This document shows positions 1-9,818 of a stretch of 64,000 nt of DNA, one piece after another (positions within the stretch are counted from its first letter, which is position 1; every line of letters begins with the position of its first letter). Where the stretch lies: positions 152,314 through 216,313 of the forward strand of contig NZ_JABZEE010000028.1 of NCBI RefSeq assembly GCF_013387495.1, written 5' to 3'. The position numbers and the translations under genes are program-made. This DNA comes from Streptomyces sp. PKU-EA00015 (lineage in GTDB: Bacteria; Actinomycetota; Actinomycetes; Streptomycetales; Streptomycetaceae). The notes below the pieces were generated by a model. It saw only the letters and a program-made list of their open reading frames with translations, made no database searches and was not told the DNA's origin.

Positions 1-1
1 C

Positions 2-3000
2 CAGACCGACATCGACATCGACATCAACGCGGACTCACTGAACGCGGCCGTCGGCCTGTTCGAGGAGCGCCTCGGCGAGATCGCGCACATCAACCTGCGC
101 GTCGACAAGGACTCACAGTCCTCGGTCAAGTCGGCTATCGCGCAGATCGACCGCGATCTTTCCGACCTCCGCGCCGTCAGCATCAAGGTGAAGCTCGACG
201 AGGCGTCACTCGAAGCTGAGAAGGAGCGGCTCGAAAAGCTCCTCCGCCTGGAGATCCGCTTCAACCCCCGCTCGACGAATTCCGTCAAGGCCGCTATCGC
301 GAAGATTGACGCCGAGCTGGAGAAGTTCAAGGAGATCGACCTCTCGGTCAAGATGGACGAGGCGTCTCTCCTGAAGGCGCGGAAGCGCCTCGAAAAGCAC
401 CTGACTCTTGACCTCGCCGTCGACAAGAAGTCGATGTCCTCTGTCGAGGGCGCGCTGAAGCAGATCGAAGACCAGCTCGCGGAAATGGGCCGGGAAGAGA
501 TCAAGGTCAAGATGGACAAGCGGTCTCTCCTGACCGCTCAGGCCGAGATGAAGGCCGTTCTCGAAGCCCAGATCCAGGCCAAGGTCACCGCGGATCGCGA
601 GGCTGCCCAGAAGGCGCGCGACGAGATCCAAGCCCAGATGGACGGGATCAGGGTCCGGCCGAAGCTCGACAAGGAGATGGTCGCCCAGACGAAGCGTCAA
701 CTCGAAGCCTCCTTCGAGCAGATGCGGGAGCTGAAGGCGAAGATCACGCCCGAGCTGGACGCGATGGAGAAGCGCAAGGTCGAACGCGAGGTCGAGGAGC
801 TTCAGGACAAGATCAAGAAGCTGCGGTCGACGATCGAGCCCGAGGTCTCGCGTGCCGGCATCATGGCGTCGATCGCGCACCTGGCAGCTCTCTCGCGGGA
901 CCGGATCGTCGAGCTGATCCCGCGCGTGAAGCTCTCGGCCGCCGCGACGGCTACCGCGATGCTGCAAGCCCTGTCGGGCGCCCGCGTCCTGGGCGACATG
1001 TTCGAGCGCCTCGGTAACTCGATCAAGAATCTCGACCGGAACGCGCCGATCATCGGCACCCTGGCGACCGCGATAGCGGGCCTTTCGGCGTGGGGTATCA
1101 GCGCGGCCTCGAACCTCTTCACGATGTCCGCCTCGCTGGCGCAGATCGGAGCAACGTCCCTCGCCCTGCCGGGAATTCTCGGCGGAATGGCGATCGGGCT
1201 TGGTGTCACGGTTGCCGCCTTCAAGGACTTTAATAAGGTCCTGCCCGAGGTCAAGGGCAAGTTCTCGGAACTCCAGAACCTCATCAGCAACAACTTCTGG
1301 GCCAAGGCCAAGGCGCCGATCCGAGAGCTGATCGACACCCTCATACCCGAGCTGGAAGCCGGGTTCGGGAAAACCTCTACGCAGCTCGGCCAGTTCTTCG
1401 GCGGATTCGCCACCGCCATTCAGTCGACCGTCGCCCCCGCACTGGGCGGCATGTTCGATGACCTCTCCAAGTCGATCGAGATCGCCACGGGCGGCACTGC
1501 CACCTGGGCGAACATGATCAAGATTCTGGGCGAGGTCGGCGCTGGTTATCTCCCGCGACTCGCGCAGTGGTTCGTGGATGCCTCCGAGAAGGCAAACGCC
1601 TGGATGGAGAAGAAGGGCGAGTCCGGCCTCCGTCAGGAGATCGACGCCGGTATCCAAGCCCTGAAGGATCTGGGCGGAATTCTGTACGAGGTCGGCGGAA
1701 TCTTCGCCGGTATCGCTCGTGCAGCGAGTGAGGCTGGCGGCTCCACGCTCGGGATGATCCGGAGCACGCTCGCGGGGATTCACACGGCAATCGACAGCTC
1801 TGGCGTTCAGGACGCCATGCGGATGCTGTTCTACGCCGCGCACGTGGCGATTGAAGAGATCGGGATTGTCGGCGGCTCTCAGCTAAGGGAATTTCTGGGG
1901 GAGTTCGTCGGTCTCCTGACGAGCGTTCTCCCGCAGGTCGGCAACATCATCGGTACGGCTGTGGGCGCCATCGCTAGCGCGCTGAATCAGCCGGCGGTTA
2001 CCGAGGGCATCCGGGCCGTTTTCGACGGCATGCAGCAGACGGTGAACGCCCTCGCCCCGGCGATGGCGCCGCTCGGTACTGCGCTCGGCGCCCTTCTGTC
2101 CCTGGTCGGCTCGTTCCTGACGATGCTCGGCCCGCTGGTCGCGGCCGTCCTGACGCCTCTGTCCGAGGCGTTCACGATGCTCGCCCCGGCGATCGAGCCC
2201 CTGATCGGTCTCTTCGGCGAGGCCCTGGGCGGCGTGGTCGCCGCGCTAGCTCCGCTCATCATGGCCGTGGTCGCGGCTGTCGTTCCGCTGATCGACGCGC
2301 TCGTTGCGGGTCTGACTCCGATCATCCCCATCCTGACCGAGGCATTCGCCACGATGTCGGCCGCCCTTCAGCCGGTCATCGAGATTCTTATGTCGATTCT
2401 GTCGGCTGCGATCCTGCCGCTTATCCCGGTTGTGCAGCGCCTCGCCGCCGAATTCCTCCCGAAGATCTCCGAGGCTTTCGCCAAGGTGATGGAAGCCGTT
2501 CAGCCTCTCCTGGAAAAGCTGAAGGCTGTAGTCGACTTCATCATGCCGATCCTGGTCCCAGCGATTGAGTGGCTGGCCGGGATTCTCCTCGACTCGCTCG
2601 TCGGTGCACTGGAAGGCGTCGCAACGTTCTTCGAGGGAACGTTCGACGTCATTATGGGCATCTGGAACACCTTCGCCGGTCTGTTCACCGGCGACTGGGA
2701 CCGGATGTGGAACGGCATTAAGCAGATCGGTTCCGGCCTCTGGGACATGATCAAGGGCGCCTTCATGGTGTTCATCAATGTCGGAATCCTGGGCGTCGGA
2801 AAGAAGATCCTCGCCGGACTGAAGTCTCTCTGGGACAACATCTGGAACGGGATCAAGGGAACCGCGCTCTCGATCTGGGCCTCGGTCAAGACGAACTGGA
2901 ATACGTTCATCACGGCCTTGAAGGACGCCCCCGGCGCCGCTCTGCGGGCGATCGTCAAGTTCTTCAGCGACACCTGGAAGACGATCAAGACCGAGGCGGG

Positions 3001-4252
3001 TACCGCCTGGGAAGCGGTCAAGAAGACCTTCTCCCAGAAGATCGACGACTGCGTGAAGTTCGTCAAGGACATCCCGAAGAACGTCAAGCAGATCTTCTCC
3101 GATGCGAAGTCTCTGCTCGTCGAGGCGGGCAAGAAGATCATCACCGGTCTGATCGACGGTCTGAAGTCGATGTTCGGTTCGGTGAGGGACACCCTCGGTG
3201 GCCTGACGGACAAGCTCACCGACTGGAAGGGCCCGGCGCCGAAGGACGCCAAGCTTCTTTACGACGCCGGTCGCCTGATCATCTCGGGTCTGATCAAGGG
3301 CTTGGAGTCCCAGTACGACAAAGTCAAGAAGTCGCTCAACGAGCTGACGGCGAAGATCCCGAAGAACGCCTCGAAGGGTCTGAAGGACCGGATCAACAAG
3401 GACCGGACTCAGCTTCTCAAGCTGGCCGCGCAATGGGAGGCCGGGGCGAAGCGGCTCGAAGCGGCGCAGGACAAGCTCGACAAGCTCCGCGAGGACTTGG
3501 CGAACTACGCGGAGAAGGTGCGCGACAAGGTCATCAGCACGGGCGACGTGACCAAGGTCCAGGACGCCAGCTTCGAGACGATCTCGAACTCCCTGAAGAA
3601 CGCGGTCGAGCAGGCCAAGCGGTTCGCGGCCGTGCTCGCGAAGCTCAAGAAGCTCGGGCTGAACCAGACCTCGTTCGATCAGATCGCCATGGCCGGACCG
3701 GAGGCGGGGCTCGCCGCAGCCGAGGCCATCGCCAACGCGGGCGCATCCGGCGTGTCTGAGATCAACGACCTGCAAAAGGAGCTGGAGAAGTACGCCACGA
3801 AGGCCGGGTCCACCGCATCGCACTACATGTACGACGCGGGGATTCAGGCGGCCGAGGGCCTGGTGCGGGGCCTCGAAGCGCAGCAGGACGCGATCGAGGA
3901 GCAAATGCTCAAGATCGCCGATGCGATGGTTGCCGCGATCAAGAAGGCGCTGGACATTCACAGCCCTTCGCGGCTGTTCCGCAAGCTCGGCTCGTTCGTC
4001 GGCAAGGGCTTCGGCCTGGGTGTCGAGGACGAGCGCGGGCGGGTCGAGCGTGCAACCCACGCGCTCGCGGCGAGCGCCACTTCGGGGGCGTCTCGCGAGG
4101 TCACTGCCGCCGTTTCTGGCGGCCTGTCGGCGGCTGGCTCGGGCCAGGCCGTGACGAAGGTTCTCAATTACTACGCAGGTTCCGGAAGCTCCCTCTCGTC
4201 CGAGGAGGAGCTGTTCGCGGCTGCCTCGCGGGCAAGGATGGTCGGCTGGTGA
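2..4252 (+). CDS. Phage tail tape measure protein (5' end outside window)
   Basis: The reading frame is open from base 2 with no start, so the gene begins left of the window; at least 1,416 residues are visible. The N-terminal part is charged and helical, with at least three tandem units of about 53 residues, each starting near a [IL]xVK[LM]D motif and containing a SSV-type motif (bases 22-510). The middle (about bases 1020-2640) is Ala/Gly/Leu-rich and hydrophobic with several membrane-type stretches, as in siphovirus tape measures. The C-terminus carries the HSPSR(L/V)F-type motif (LDIHSPSRLFRKLGSF, near base 3950) common in tape-measure C-termini. The protein sets tail length and is ejected during DNA entry. 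It overlaps the distal tail gene by 4 bases. Confidence 0.93.
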   Translation, partial: QTDIDIDINADSLNAAVGLFEERLGEIAHINLRVDKDSQSSVKSAIAQIDRDLSDLRAVSIKVKLDEASLEAEKERLEKLLRLEIRFNPRSTNSVKAAIAKIDAELEKFKEIDLSVKMDEASLLKARKRLEKHLTLDLAVDKKSMSSVEGALKQIEDQLAEMGREEIKVKMDKRSLLTAQAEMKAVLEAQIQAKVTADREAAQKARDEIQAQMDGIRVRPKLDKEMVAQTKRQLEASFEQMRELKAKITPELDAMEKRKVEREVEELQDKIKKLRSTIEPEVSRAGIMASIAHLAALSRDRIVELIPRVKLSAAATATAMLQALSGARVLGDMFERLGNSIKNLDRNAPIIGTLATAIAGLSAWGISAASNLFTMSASLAQIGATSLALPGILGGMAIGLGVTVAAFKDFNKVLPEVKGKFSELQNLISNNFWAKAKAPIRELIDTLIPELEAGFGKTSTQLGQFFGGFATAIQSTVAPALGGMFDDLSKSIEIATGGTATWANMIKILGEVGAGYLPRLAQWFVDASEKANAWMEKKGESGLRQEIDAGIQALKDLGGILYEVGGIFAGIARAASEAGGSTLGMIRSTLAGIHTAIDSSGVQDAMRMLFYAAHVAIEEIGIVGGSQLREFLGEFVGLLTSVLPQVGNIIGTAVGAIASALNQPAVTEGIRAVFDGMQQTVNALAPAMAPLGTALGALLSLVGSFLTMLGPLVAAVLTPLSEAFTMLAPAIEPLIGLFGEALGGVVAALAPLIMAVVAAVVPLIDALVAGLTPIIPILTEAFATMSAALQPVIEILMSILSAAILPLIPVVQRLAAEFLPKISEAFAKVMEAVQPLLEKLKAVVDFIMPILVPAIEWLAGILLDSLVGALEGVATFFEGTFDVIMGIWNTFAGLFTGDWDRMWNGIKQIGSGLWDMIKGAFMVFINVGILGVGKKILAGLKSLWDNIWNGIKGTALSIWASVKTNWNTFITALKDAPGAALRAIVKFFSDTWKTIKTEAGTAWEAVKKTFSQKIDDCVKFVKDIPKNVKQIFSDAKSLLVEAGKKIITGLIDGLKSMFGSVRDTLGGLTDKLTDWKGPAPKDAKLLYDAGRLIISGLIKGLESQYDKVKKSLNELTAKIPKNASKGLKDRINKDRTQLLKLAAQWEAGAKRLEAAQDKLDKLREDLANYAEKVRDKVISTGDVTKVQDASFETISNSLKNAVEQAKRFAAVLAKLKKLGLNQTSFDQIAMAGPEAGLAAAEAIANAGASGVSEINDLQKELEKYATKAGSTASHYMYDAGIQAAEGLVRGLEAQQDAIEEQMLKIADAMVAAIKKALDIHSPSRLFRKLGSFVGKGFGLGVEDERGRVERATHALAASATSGASREVTAAVSGGLSAAGSGQAVTKVLNYYAGSGSSLSSEEELFAAASRARMVGW

Positions 4253-5097
4253 AGCTGGAACTGAGTTCGGCCTCGGACAGGCTCAACCTGGACGGGTTCG
4301 AGGCGGATGGACTGGGGTTTCAGGCCCTCGCCGGGGTGACCGGCCTGGGCCTGCCCCAGCTCTCCGTTCAGTGGCTCGAAGGCGCAGGGGACGGCGCCGC
4401 CTACCGTGGGCGGCGCGTCCTCCCCCGCGACATCGACATCCCCCTCGACATCGTGGGACGGGACAGGATGCACCTGTCCGAGCTGGTGACTCGCCTCGCG
4501 CGGGTCCTGGCGGACGAGAGCGGCCTGACCCTGACGTACATCGACAACACGGGCGGGCGCTGGTCAACGCCGGTCGCATGGATCGGTGGCGGCGAGCTGG
4601 ACGCGGGCGCCGGCACTCGGGACGCGCAGACCGTCATCACCCTGCGGGCCCCGTCCCCGTACTTCCTCGCCGAGTCCCCGCAGACGGTCACGATCGGCGG
4701 AGCAACGGCAGGCGCGTTCCTGTCGTCGATGTCGTCCATGCCGCTCGCCTCGTCGCAGGCGATCGGCTCCGTACAGCTCTCCAACGAGGGCGACGTGCCC
4801 GCCTTCCCCATATGGGAGGTGACCGGGCCAGGCGACAACTTCAAGGCGATTAGCCCCGCCGGCAAGACCCTGCACTGGACGGGGACGCTCACGGCTGGAC
4901 AGAAGCTCATCGTCGACATGGGCGCAGGCACCGTGAAGGACGGGACCGGCGCGAACCGGTACGCCTCCCTGGCCACGGCTCCTCAGTTCTGGTCGGTCGC
5001 GCCTGGCGTATCGACGGCGACGGCCTCTCTCCTCAACACCACGTCCGCTTCAAAGATCGTGTGCTCGTGGCGTCCTCGTAAGTGGGTGGTGATCTAG
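4249..5097 (+). CDS. Siphovirus distal tail (Dit-like) protein
   Basis: 282 residues starting at a GTG that overlaps the tape-measure stop (GTGA), indicating translational coupling. Length, position directly after the tape measure, and the RRVLPRDIDIPLDI and VITLRAPSPYFLAE segments fit the phage tail/Dit family, which forms the ring linking the tail tube to the adsorption apparatus. The C-terminal half looks like a beta-sandwich with a TGTLTAGQKLIVD stretch typical of this family in actinophages. The next gene starts on the last base of its stop codon. Confidence 0.8.
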   Translation: MKLELSSASDRLNLDGFEADGLGFQALAGVTGLGLPQLSVQWLEGAGDGAAYRGRRVLPRDIDIPLDIVGRDRMHLSELVTRLARVLADESGLTLTYIDNTGGRWSTPVAWIGGGELDAGAGTRDAQTVITLRAPSPYFLAESPQTVTIGGATAGAFLSSMSSMPLASSQAIGSVQLSNEGDVPAFPIWEVTGPGDNFKAISPAGKTLHWTGTLTAGQKLIVDMGAGTVKDGTGANRYASLATAPQFWSVAPGVSTATASLLNTTSASKIVCSWRPRKWVVI

Positions 5098-7295
5098 TGA
5101 GGCAAGAGGATCTCCTCGTCGAGGTGCGCGACAAGACCCTGACACGGGTCGGCGCCATCCCCGCGGATCTCCTGACCATGGAGGCCGAGGACATCCACAA
5201 CAACGTCGGGACGTGGAAGCTCCAGATCAACGCGGAGTATCCGCTCGCCGCCGTCCTGTCCACGCCCGGCGCAGGCATCATCGTGACCGGCCCTACGGAT
5301 GTCCTGTTCTCGGGGCCGGTGACGAAGACGGAGACCGCCGTCACCGCGACCGACCCTCTCGGCACGCTGACCGTCGAGGGCGTGGACGACACGATCATCC
5401 TCGCGGACATGCTCGCCTGGCCCGAGCCATCCAACGGGGACGCCGCCACACAGAGCCGCGCCTACGACAGCCGGACCGACACGGCCGAGTCGCTCATGCA
5501 CTACTACGTCAACGCCAACTGTGGGCCTGGCGCCCCGGCCAACCGGCGCCGGACCGGGCTCATCATGGGCACGAACGGCGCGCGGGGCTCGATCCTCAGC
5601 AAGTCGGCCCGCTTCCAGCAGCTCGGCGAGCTATGCAAGGAGCTGGCCGAACCAGCGGGCCTCGGCTTCCGCATCGTCCAGCGCGGCTCGAACCTCGTCT
5701 TCGAGACGTATGCCGTGCAGGACCGCACCGCGGAGGCCCGGCTCGGCGTCGTGAACAACACGCTCGCGGGTCAGCGGGTGTCGGTGTCGACGCCGGTAAA
5801 AACTCGAGTAATCGTCGGTGGCGATGGGGACGGCTCCAACCGCCTCTTCGTCGGTGTCGACAACGCGGACTCGATCGCGGCCGAGACGGACTGGGGCCGC
5901 CGGATCGAGACCTTCATCGACGAGCGCTCCTCGACCGACACGGCCGAACTGACGCAGAAGGGCACGGAGGCCCTCGCCGATGGCGGCACGACCGTCAAGG
6001 CGGCGCAGGCCGTACCGATGGAGGACAGCGCGCTCGACTTCGGCCGCGAATGGTTCCTCGGCGACCGGGTGTCAGTGATAGTGGGCAATGCCGAGATGGC
6101 GGCCGTGGTCACTGGCATGGTCCTGAAGGTCGACTCGGACGGCTACCGGCTCGGCGCCACGCTGGGTGACCCGACTCCCCTCTCCCCTGATGCGGCGGCG
6201 GCTGCCGCGCAGAAGGATTTGGAGTCTCGCGTCTCGTCGCTGGAGCGGACGGCAGAGGCCACCCCGCCTGGCCCTCGCGTCATCGAGCCAGGCGGCATCA
6301 CGCAGGCGACGCCGCCCACCGGCTACCCGCAGAACGAGATCACCGAGTTCTACCTCAGCGCTGACGCCGCTACGCAAGGCGGCTGGGACTTCGCCGGTAA
6401 GTGGGGGTACGTCACCACCCGCGCGTGGAGCGGTGGCGACGCCACGCAGACATGGCGCCGAGTCCACCAGAACACCACGGCACACGAGATGTGGGTGCGG
6501 GGTGGCAACACGAGCGGCTGGTCGCCCTGGCGGCAGGTCGGCTTCGACAACCAGCTCGTACCGGCGGACTTCACGCAAAGCTCTCTGCCCAGCGCGTACC
6601 CGTACGGCGTGTCCACGCTGACGATGAACGAGACACAGGCCGCTGCCGGCGGATGGAGCTTCGGCAATGGAGGCAAGTACGGCACGGTCCGGACTGTTCA
6701 TCCCGTGGGCAGTACGTACGCCCACCAGACGTGGCTACGGCTCAGCCCGACCACGGTCGAGGAATGGACGCGTACCGGCAACGACGCCGCGGGCTGGACT
6801 GCTTGGCGTACGTCGGCGTTCAACGAGAAGGCCGCGAAGGGCGTCGTCGCCATTCAGTCGCTCGGCACCTCGGCTTACGTCGGCGACACGGCCACGATGA
6901 TCTACACGCAGCAGTTCACGGCCGAGGCAGGCCGCTGCTACAAGGTCACGCTCAGGATCGCGTCGGCCGACACGGACGGCACAGGTGACAACGCGAACAC
7001 GGATATCCGGTACGCGAAGCAGGGCGCCTACACCAACATCCGCTGGGCTGCCGGTGCGACCGTCACAACGACGAGCACCCTCGCTGGCGACTTCTTCAGC
7101 ACGACGTTCGACGACGACTCGAACAGCTCGACTGGCATCAACATGCAGTGCTTCATCAACAACCCCCCGGCCGGACCGATCACGGTCGGCGTCACGCTCA
7201 ACAGCCGCCGAGCCGCAGCGACATACGGCATGGTCCGCTATCTGCCGGGCGGCTCGTCGACGCTCGCCATCGAGGACGCGGGCGCGGCCATCTAA
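5097..7295 (+). CDS. Gp37-like tail protein with two C-terminal pyocin-knob repeats
   Basis: About 732 residues. I chose the GTG at 5097, overlapping the upstream TAG by one base; an in-frame GTG at 5082 is the alternative. Residues 1-370 resemble the siphovirus ReqiPepy6 Gp37-like family, a baseplate/tail-associated protein that follows Dit in actinophages. After a linker at about residue 400 there are two similar ~80-residue modules: ITEFYLSADAATQGGWDF and VSTLTMNETQAAAGGWSF, each followed by a TWxR and W(S/T)xWR pattern. These look like pyocin-knob receptor-binding domains. The last ~150 residues are Ser/Thr/Gly-rich beta structure, probably a trimeric tip. Likely role: host-surface contact. 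Confidence 0.75.
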   Translation: MRQEDLLVEVRDKTLTRVGAIPADLLTMEAEDIHNNVGTWKLQINAEYPLAAVLSTPGAGIIVTGPTDVLFSGPVTKTETAVTATDPLGTLTVEGVDDTIILADMLAWPEPSNGDAATQSRAYDSRTDTAESLMHYYVNANCGPGAPANRRRTGLIMGTNGARGSILSKSARFQQLGELCKELAEPAGLGFRIVQRGSNLVFETYAVQDRTAEARLGVVNNTLAGQRVSVSTPVKTRVIVGGDGDGSNRLFVGVDNADSIAAETDWGRRIETFIDERSSTDTAELTQKGTEALADGGTTVKAAQAVPMEDSALDFGREWFLGDRVSVIVGNAEMAAVVTGMVLKVDSDGYRLGATLGDPTPLSPDAAAAAAQKDLESRVSSLERTAEATPPGPRVIEPGGITQATPPTGYPQNEITEFYLSADAATQGGWDFAGKWGYVTTRAWSGGDATQTWRRVHQNTTAHEMWVRGGNTSGWSPWRQVGFDNQLVPADFTQSSLPSAYPYGVSTLTMNETQAAAGGWSFGNGGKYGTVRTVHPVGSTYAHQTWLRLSPTTVEEWTRTGNDAAGWTAWRTSAFNEKAAKGVVAIQSLGTSAYVGDTATMIYTQQFTAEAGRCYKVTLRIASADTDGTGDNANTDIRYAKQGAYTNIRWAAGATVTTTSTLAGDFFSTTFDDDSNSSTGINMQCFINNPPAGPITVGVTLNSRRAAATYGMVRYLPGGSSTLAIEDAGAAI

Positions 7296-7307
7296 GGAGT
7301 CTCCCTC

Positions 7308-8618
7308 TTGGCTATAACGTCCTACCCCTTTGACGCCCAGGTCGTCACAGAGACCCAGTACAGCCAGATGTTCCGCGAGTTCCAAGACTCGGGCGTCGTC
7401 GCGAGCTTCGGCTCGTCTTCGGGCTTCCAGGTAACCGCCGGCTCCGGCATGAACGTCAATGTGTCGTCGGGCCTGGCCTTCCTGCGCGGCTTCATGGTGC
7501 AGTCGACCGCGACCGAGGTCGTAGCGATACCGGCGGCGAGTGCGTCCGTCCGTGTAGACCGTGTGGTCCTGCGCCTTGATCCGGCCGTGAACAGCATCGT
7601 CCTGGCGGTGAAGCAGGGCACCGCGGGCTCGGCGACTCCCCCGTCCCCCAACCAGACGGATACGGGGATCTTCGAGATCGGGCTCGCGTCCATCACGGTC
7701 AATGCGAACGTCACCTCGATCACGGCTGGGGACATCACCCGTATCCGCCCGTTCGTGGGACATCGCGTCGGCGCGTGGAACACCAGCACTCGCCCCACGT
7801 CTCCGCGTTTCGGAATGCTCGGCTTCAACGCCGACACCGACAAGTGGGAGTACTGGAACGACACGGCGTGGACGCCGCTCATCTCCAACGTGGACTGGGC
7901 GAACCTGTCCGGTAAGCCTGCGACGTTTCCTCCGTCCACGCACACGCACACCTGGTCCCAGATAACCGACGCGCCCACGTCCCTGCCCCCGTCTGCCCAC
8001 ACGCACGACTGGTCGCAGGTCACGAACAAGCCAGCGAGTTTCGCCCCGAGCGCGCACGGCCACGCCTGGTCGGACCTGACCGGTGTCCCCGCGACCTTTG
8101 CCCCTTCAACGCACTCCCACTCGTGGTCGAGCATCACCTCGAAGCCGACGACGTTCACCCCGTCGTCCCACACGCACTCGTCCTACCTGGAAGCCGGGGA
8201 CACGATCTCCTGGGCCAACGGCACGAAGCGCGTGCACAACGACTCGGTGTCCGGCTCCGGGACGTACTACGCGGTGTGGGTGCAGGGAGACGGGACCTTC
8301 GCCCGGAACACCTCGTCCCGACGCTTCAAGCAGAACATCCGGGACATCGACATCGACCCTGACGCAGTTCTGTCCCTGCGTCCCCGCGTCTACGACCGGC
8401 TGCCGAAGGAAGAGGGCGGCGAGTACCTGCGGGACGAATTCGGCCTGATCGCCGAAGAGGTCGCCGAGATGCTTCCCGAGATCGTTCAGCACGACGAGGA
8501 GGGGCGTATCGACGCCCTGCGCTACGACCTTCTCGGCGTGGCCCTTCTGTCTGTCGTGCAGGACCAGGCCGAGCGCATCGAGCGTCTGGAGCAGCTCGTA
8601 AGGGACATGTCCCGATGA
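7308..8618 (+). CDS. Tail fibre with His-x-His repeats and S74 auto-chaperone domain
   Basis: 436 residues from a TTG start; SD AAGGAG lies at 7294-7299, eight bases upstream. Residues about 195-290 contain five ~23-residue units, each with an H-x-H (THTHTW, AHTHDW, AHGHAW, THSHSW, SHTHSS) and a W-S-x-(I/V/L)-T core. Such histidine pairs bind metal ions along the axis of trimeric phage fibres. The C-terminus (about residue 340 onward) is a peptidase S74 intramolecular chaperone: SSRRFKQNIRDI contains the Ser-Lys region expected for self-cleavage, and a terminal coiled coil (QDQAERIERLEQLV) follows. The domain trimerises the fibre and is normally released by autocleavage. Confidence 0.85.
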   Translation: MAITSYPFDAQVVTETQYSQMFREFQDSGVVASFGSSSGFQVTAGSGMNVNVSSGLAFLRGFMVQSTATEVVAIPAASASVRVDRVVLRLDPAVNSIVLAVKQGTAGSATPPSPNQTDTGIFEIGLASITVNANVTSITAGDITRIRPFVGHRVGAWNTSTRPTSPRFGMLGFNADTDKWEYWNDTAWTPLISNVDWANLSGKPATFPPSTHTHTWSQITDAPTSLPPSAHTHDWSQVTNKPASFAPSAHGHAWSDLTGVPATFAPSTHSHSWSSITSKPTTFTPSSHTHSSYLEAGDTISWANGTKRVHNDSVSGSGTYYAVWVQGDGTFARNTSSRRFKQNIRDIDIDPDAVLSLRPRVYDRLPKEEGGEYLRDEFGLIAEEVAEMLPEIVQHDEEGRIDALRYDLLGVALLSVVQDQAERIERLEQLVRDMSR

Positions 8619-8962
8619 GCCTTGACCCGAACGTTCAGGTCGCGCTCGTCTCGGCCGGCGGGGTGGTCACCGCGGCCTTCATGGGCGTCCTCGTCGAGCT
8701 AGTGAGACGGCAGGGGACAGCCCTCGCCGAGGTGCGCGAGCACGCGCAAGAGGCCCGCGATCAAGTCTCCAACACGCACACCACGAACCTGCGAGACGAC
8801 CTCGACCAGGTCATCTCGGGACTCGACCAGGTCCTCGAAGGACAGGCCGAACACAGCCGAGATATCCGCGAGTTGCGCACCGAGCTGTCCCACGAGCGCA
8901 GCGAGCGCCTGGCCGTCGCCGAGCGTCTCGACACCCACATCTCTACAGCTGTCACGCGCTGA
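8615..8962 (+). CDS. Small membrane-anchored coiled-coil phage protein (DUF2746-like)
   Basis: 115 residues; ATG overlaps the fibre stop by 4 bases. One N-terminal hydrophobic helix (about residues 8-30) is followed by a long charged coiled coil (residues 35-105). Size, topology and location between tail fibre and endolysin match small DUF2746-type proteins of actinophage lysis cassettes. A role in lysis or membrane attachment is inferred from position only. It is the last gene before a strong terminator at 8987-9010. Confidence 0.6.
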   Translation: MSLDPNVQVALVSAGGVVTAAFMGVLVELVRRQGTALAEVREHAQEARDQVSNTHTTNLRDDLDQVISGLDQVLEGQAEHSRDIRELRTELSHERSERLAVAERLDTHISTAVTR

Positions 8963-8986
8963 CAGCTGCCCCCCTTACGTCCCTGC

Positions 8987-9010
8987 GGCCCCGCCTGAGG
9001 CGGGGCCTTT
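8987..9010 (+). terminator. Rho-independent terminator after tail operon
   Basis: A perfect 9-bp GC stem (GGCCCCGCC/GGCGGGGCC) with a 3-base loop, followed by TTT. It separates the tail genes from the lysis genes. Confidence 0.85.
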
Positions 9011-9032
9011 GTCATGCCCGGAGGTATGTCCC

Positions 9033-9818
9033 TTGTCTGTCTCCATCGTCAGCCGTAAGAGCTGGGGCGCGAAGCCCTGGAACGGCGCCCCGGCCGCTGT
9101 CCCGCTGTCCAAGCGGACCGAGTTCTTCATCCACTACGACGGCGGTAACCCGATCAACTACACCGGGGTCAAGGTTCCGCAGGCGATCCAGCGCTCGCAC
9201 CTGGCCCAGGGCTGGGCCGGGGTCGGCTACAACTTCGTCATCGACCAGGACGGCACGATCTACGAGGGCCGCGGCTGGACCCTTCAGGGTGCGCACTGCC
9301 CTGAGCACAACGTCTCCGGTATCGGCGTCCAGATCGCCATCGGCGGCGACCAGAAGCCGAGCGACAAGGCCCTCGCGGCTGCGCGTGCGCTGTACGACGA
9401 GGCGTGCCGAAAGACCGGCCGGACCCTGGCCAAGAAGGGTCACAAGGACGGCTTCGCGACGGCCTGCCCCGGCAAGCACCTGTACGAGTGGGTCAAGGCG
9501 GGCATGCCCGCGCCGAAGGGTGCCGAGTCTGAGAAGCCGAAGCCGCCGACACCGAAGCCCGTCTCGAAGATCGTCGCCCTGAACCCGGCGGTGAAGCCCG
9601 GCGCCACCCACAAGCAGGTGCGCGAGCTTCAGCAGCTCCTCGTCAAGGCGGGGTACGGCCCCATCAAGGGTGCGTACACCGACTTCTACGGCCCGGAGAC
9701 ACAGCGCGCCGTAGCTCGCTTCCACGACCGTAACCCGGCTTACCGCAGCGGCCTGCACGACCCGAAGATCGGGCCGAAGGGGTTCGTCGCTCTCCAGAAG
9801 AAGGCGGGCCACCGATGA
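9033..9818 (+). CDS. Endolysin: N-acetylmuramoyl-L-alanine amidase with peptidoglycan-binding domain
   Basis: 261 residues from TTG 9033; SD GGAGGT at 9020-9025 is seven bases upstream. An upstream in-frame TTG at 9009 lies inside the terminator and is unlikely. Residues 1-150 form a PGRP/amidase_2 domain: zinc ligands H34 (FFIHYDG), H137 and C145 (HKDG...TACPG), the last two with the 8-residue spacing of T7 lysozyme. Residues about 180-255 are a PG_binding_1 domain (GATHKQVRELQQLLVKAGYG). There is no signal peptide, so it needs a holin. Role: cell-wall hydrolysis at lysis. Confidence 0.9.
   Translation: MSVSIVSRKSWGAKPWNGAPAAVPLSKRTEFFIHYDGGNPINYTGVKVPQAIQRSHLAQGWAGVGYNFVIDQDGTIYEGRGWTLQGAHCPEHNVSGIGVQIAIGGDQKPSDKALAAARALYDEACRKTGRTLAKKGHKDGFATACPGKHLYEWVKAGMPAPKGAESEKPKPPTPKPVSKIVALNPAVKPGATHKQVRELQQLLVKAGYGPIKGAYTDFYGPETQRAVARFHDRNPAYRSGLHDPKIGPKGFVALQKKAGHR

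Noticed and set aside
206..1843. Long ORF antisense to the tape measure
   Set aside because: Low-complexity Arg/Leu/Gly product, opposite strand of a well-supported gene; a GC-codon shadow.
9009..9032. TTG 9009 as endolysin start
   Set aside because: It lies within the terminator hairpin tail and has no SD; TTG 9033 has GGAGGT at correct spacing.
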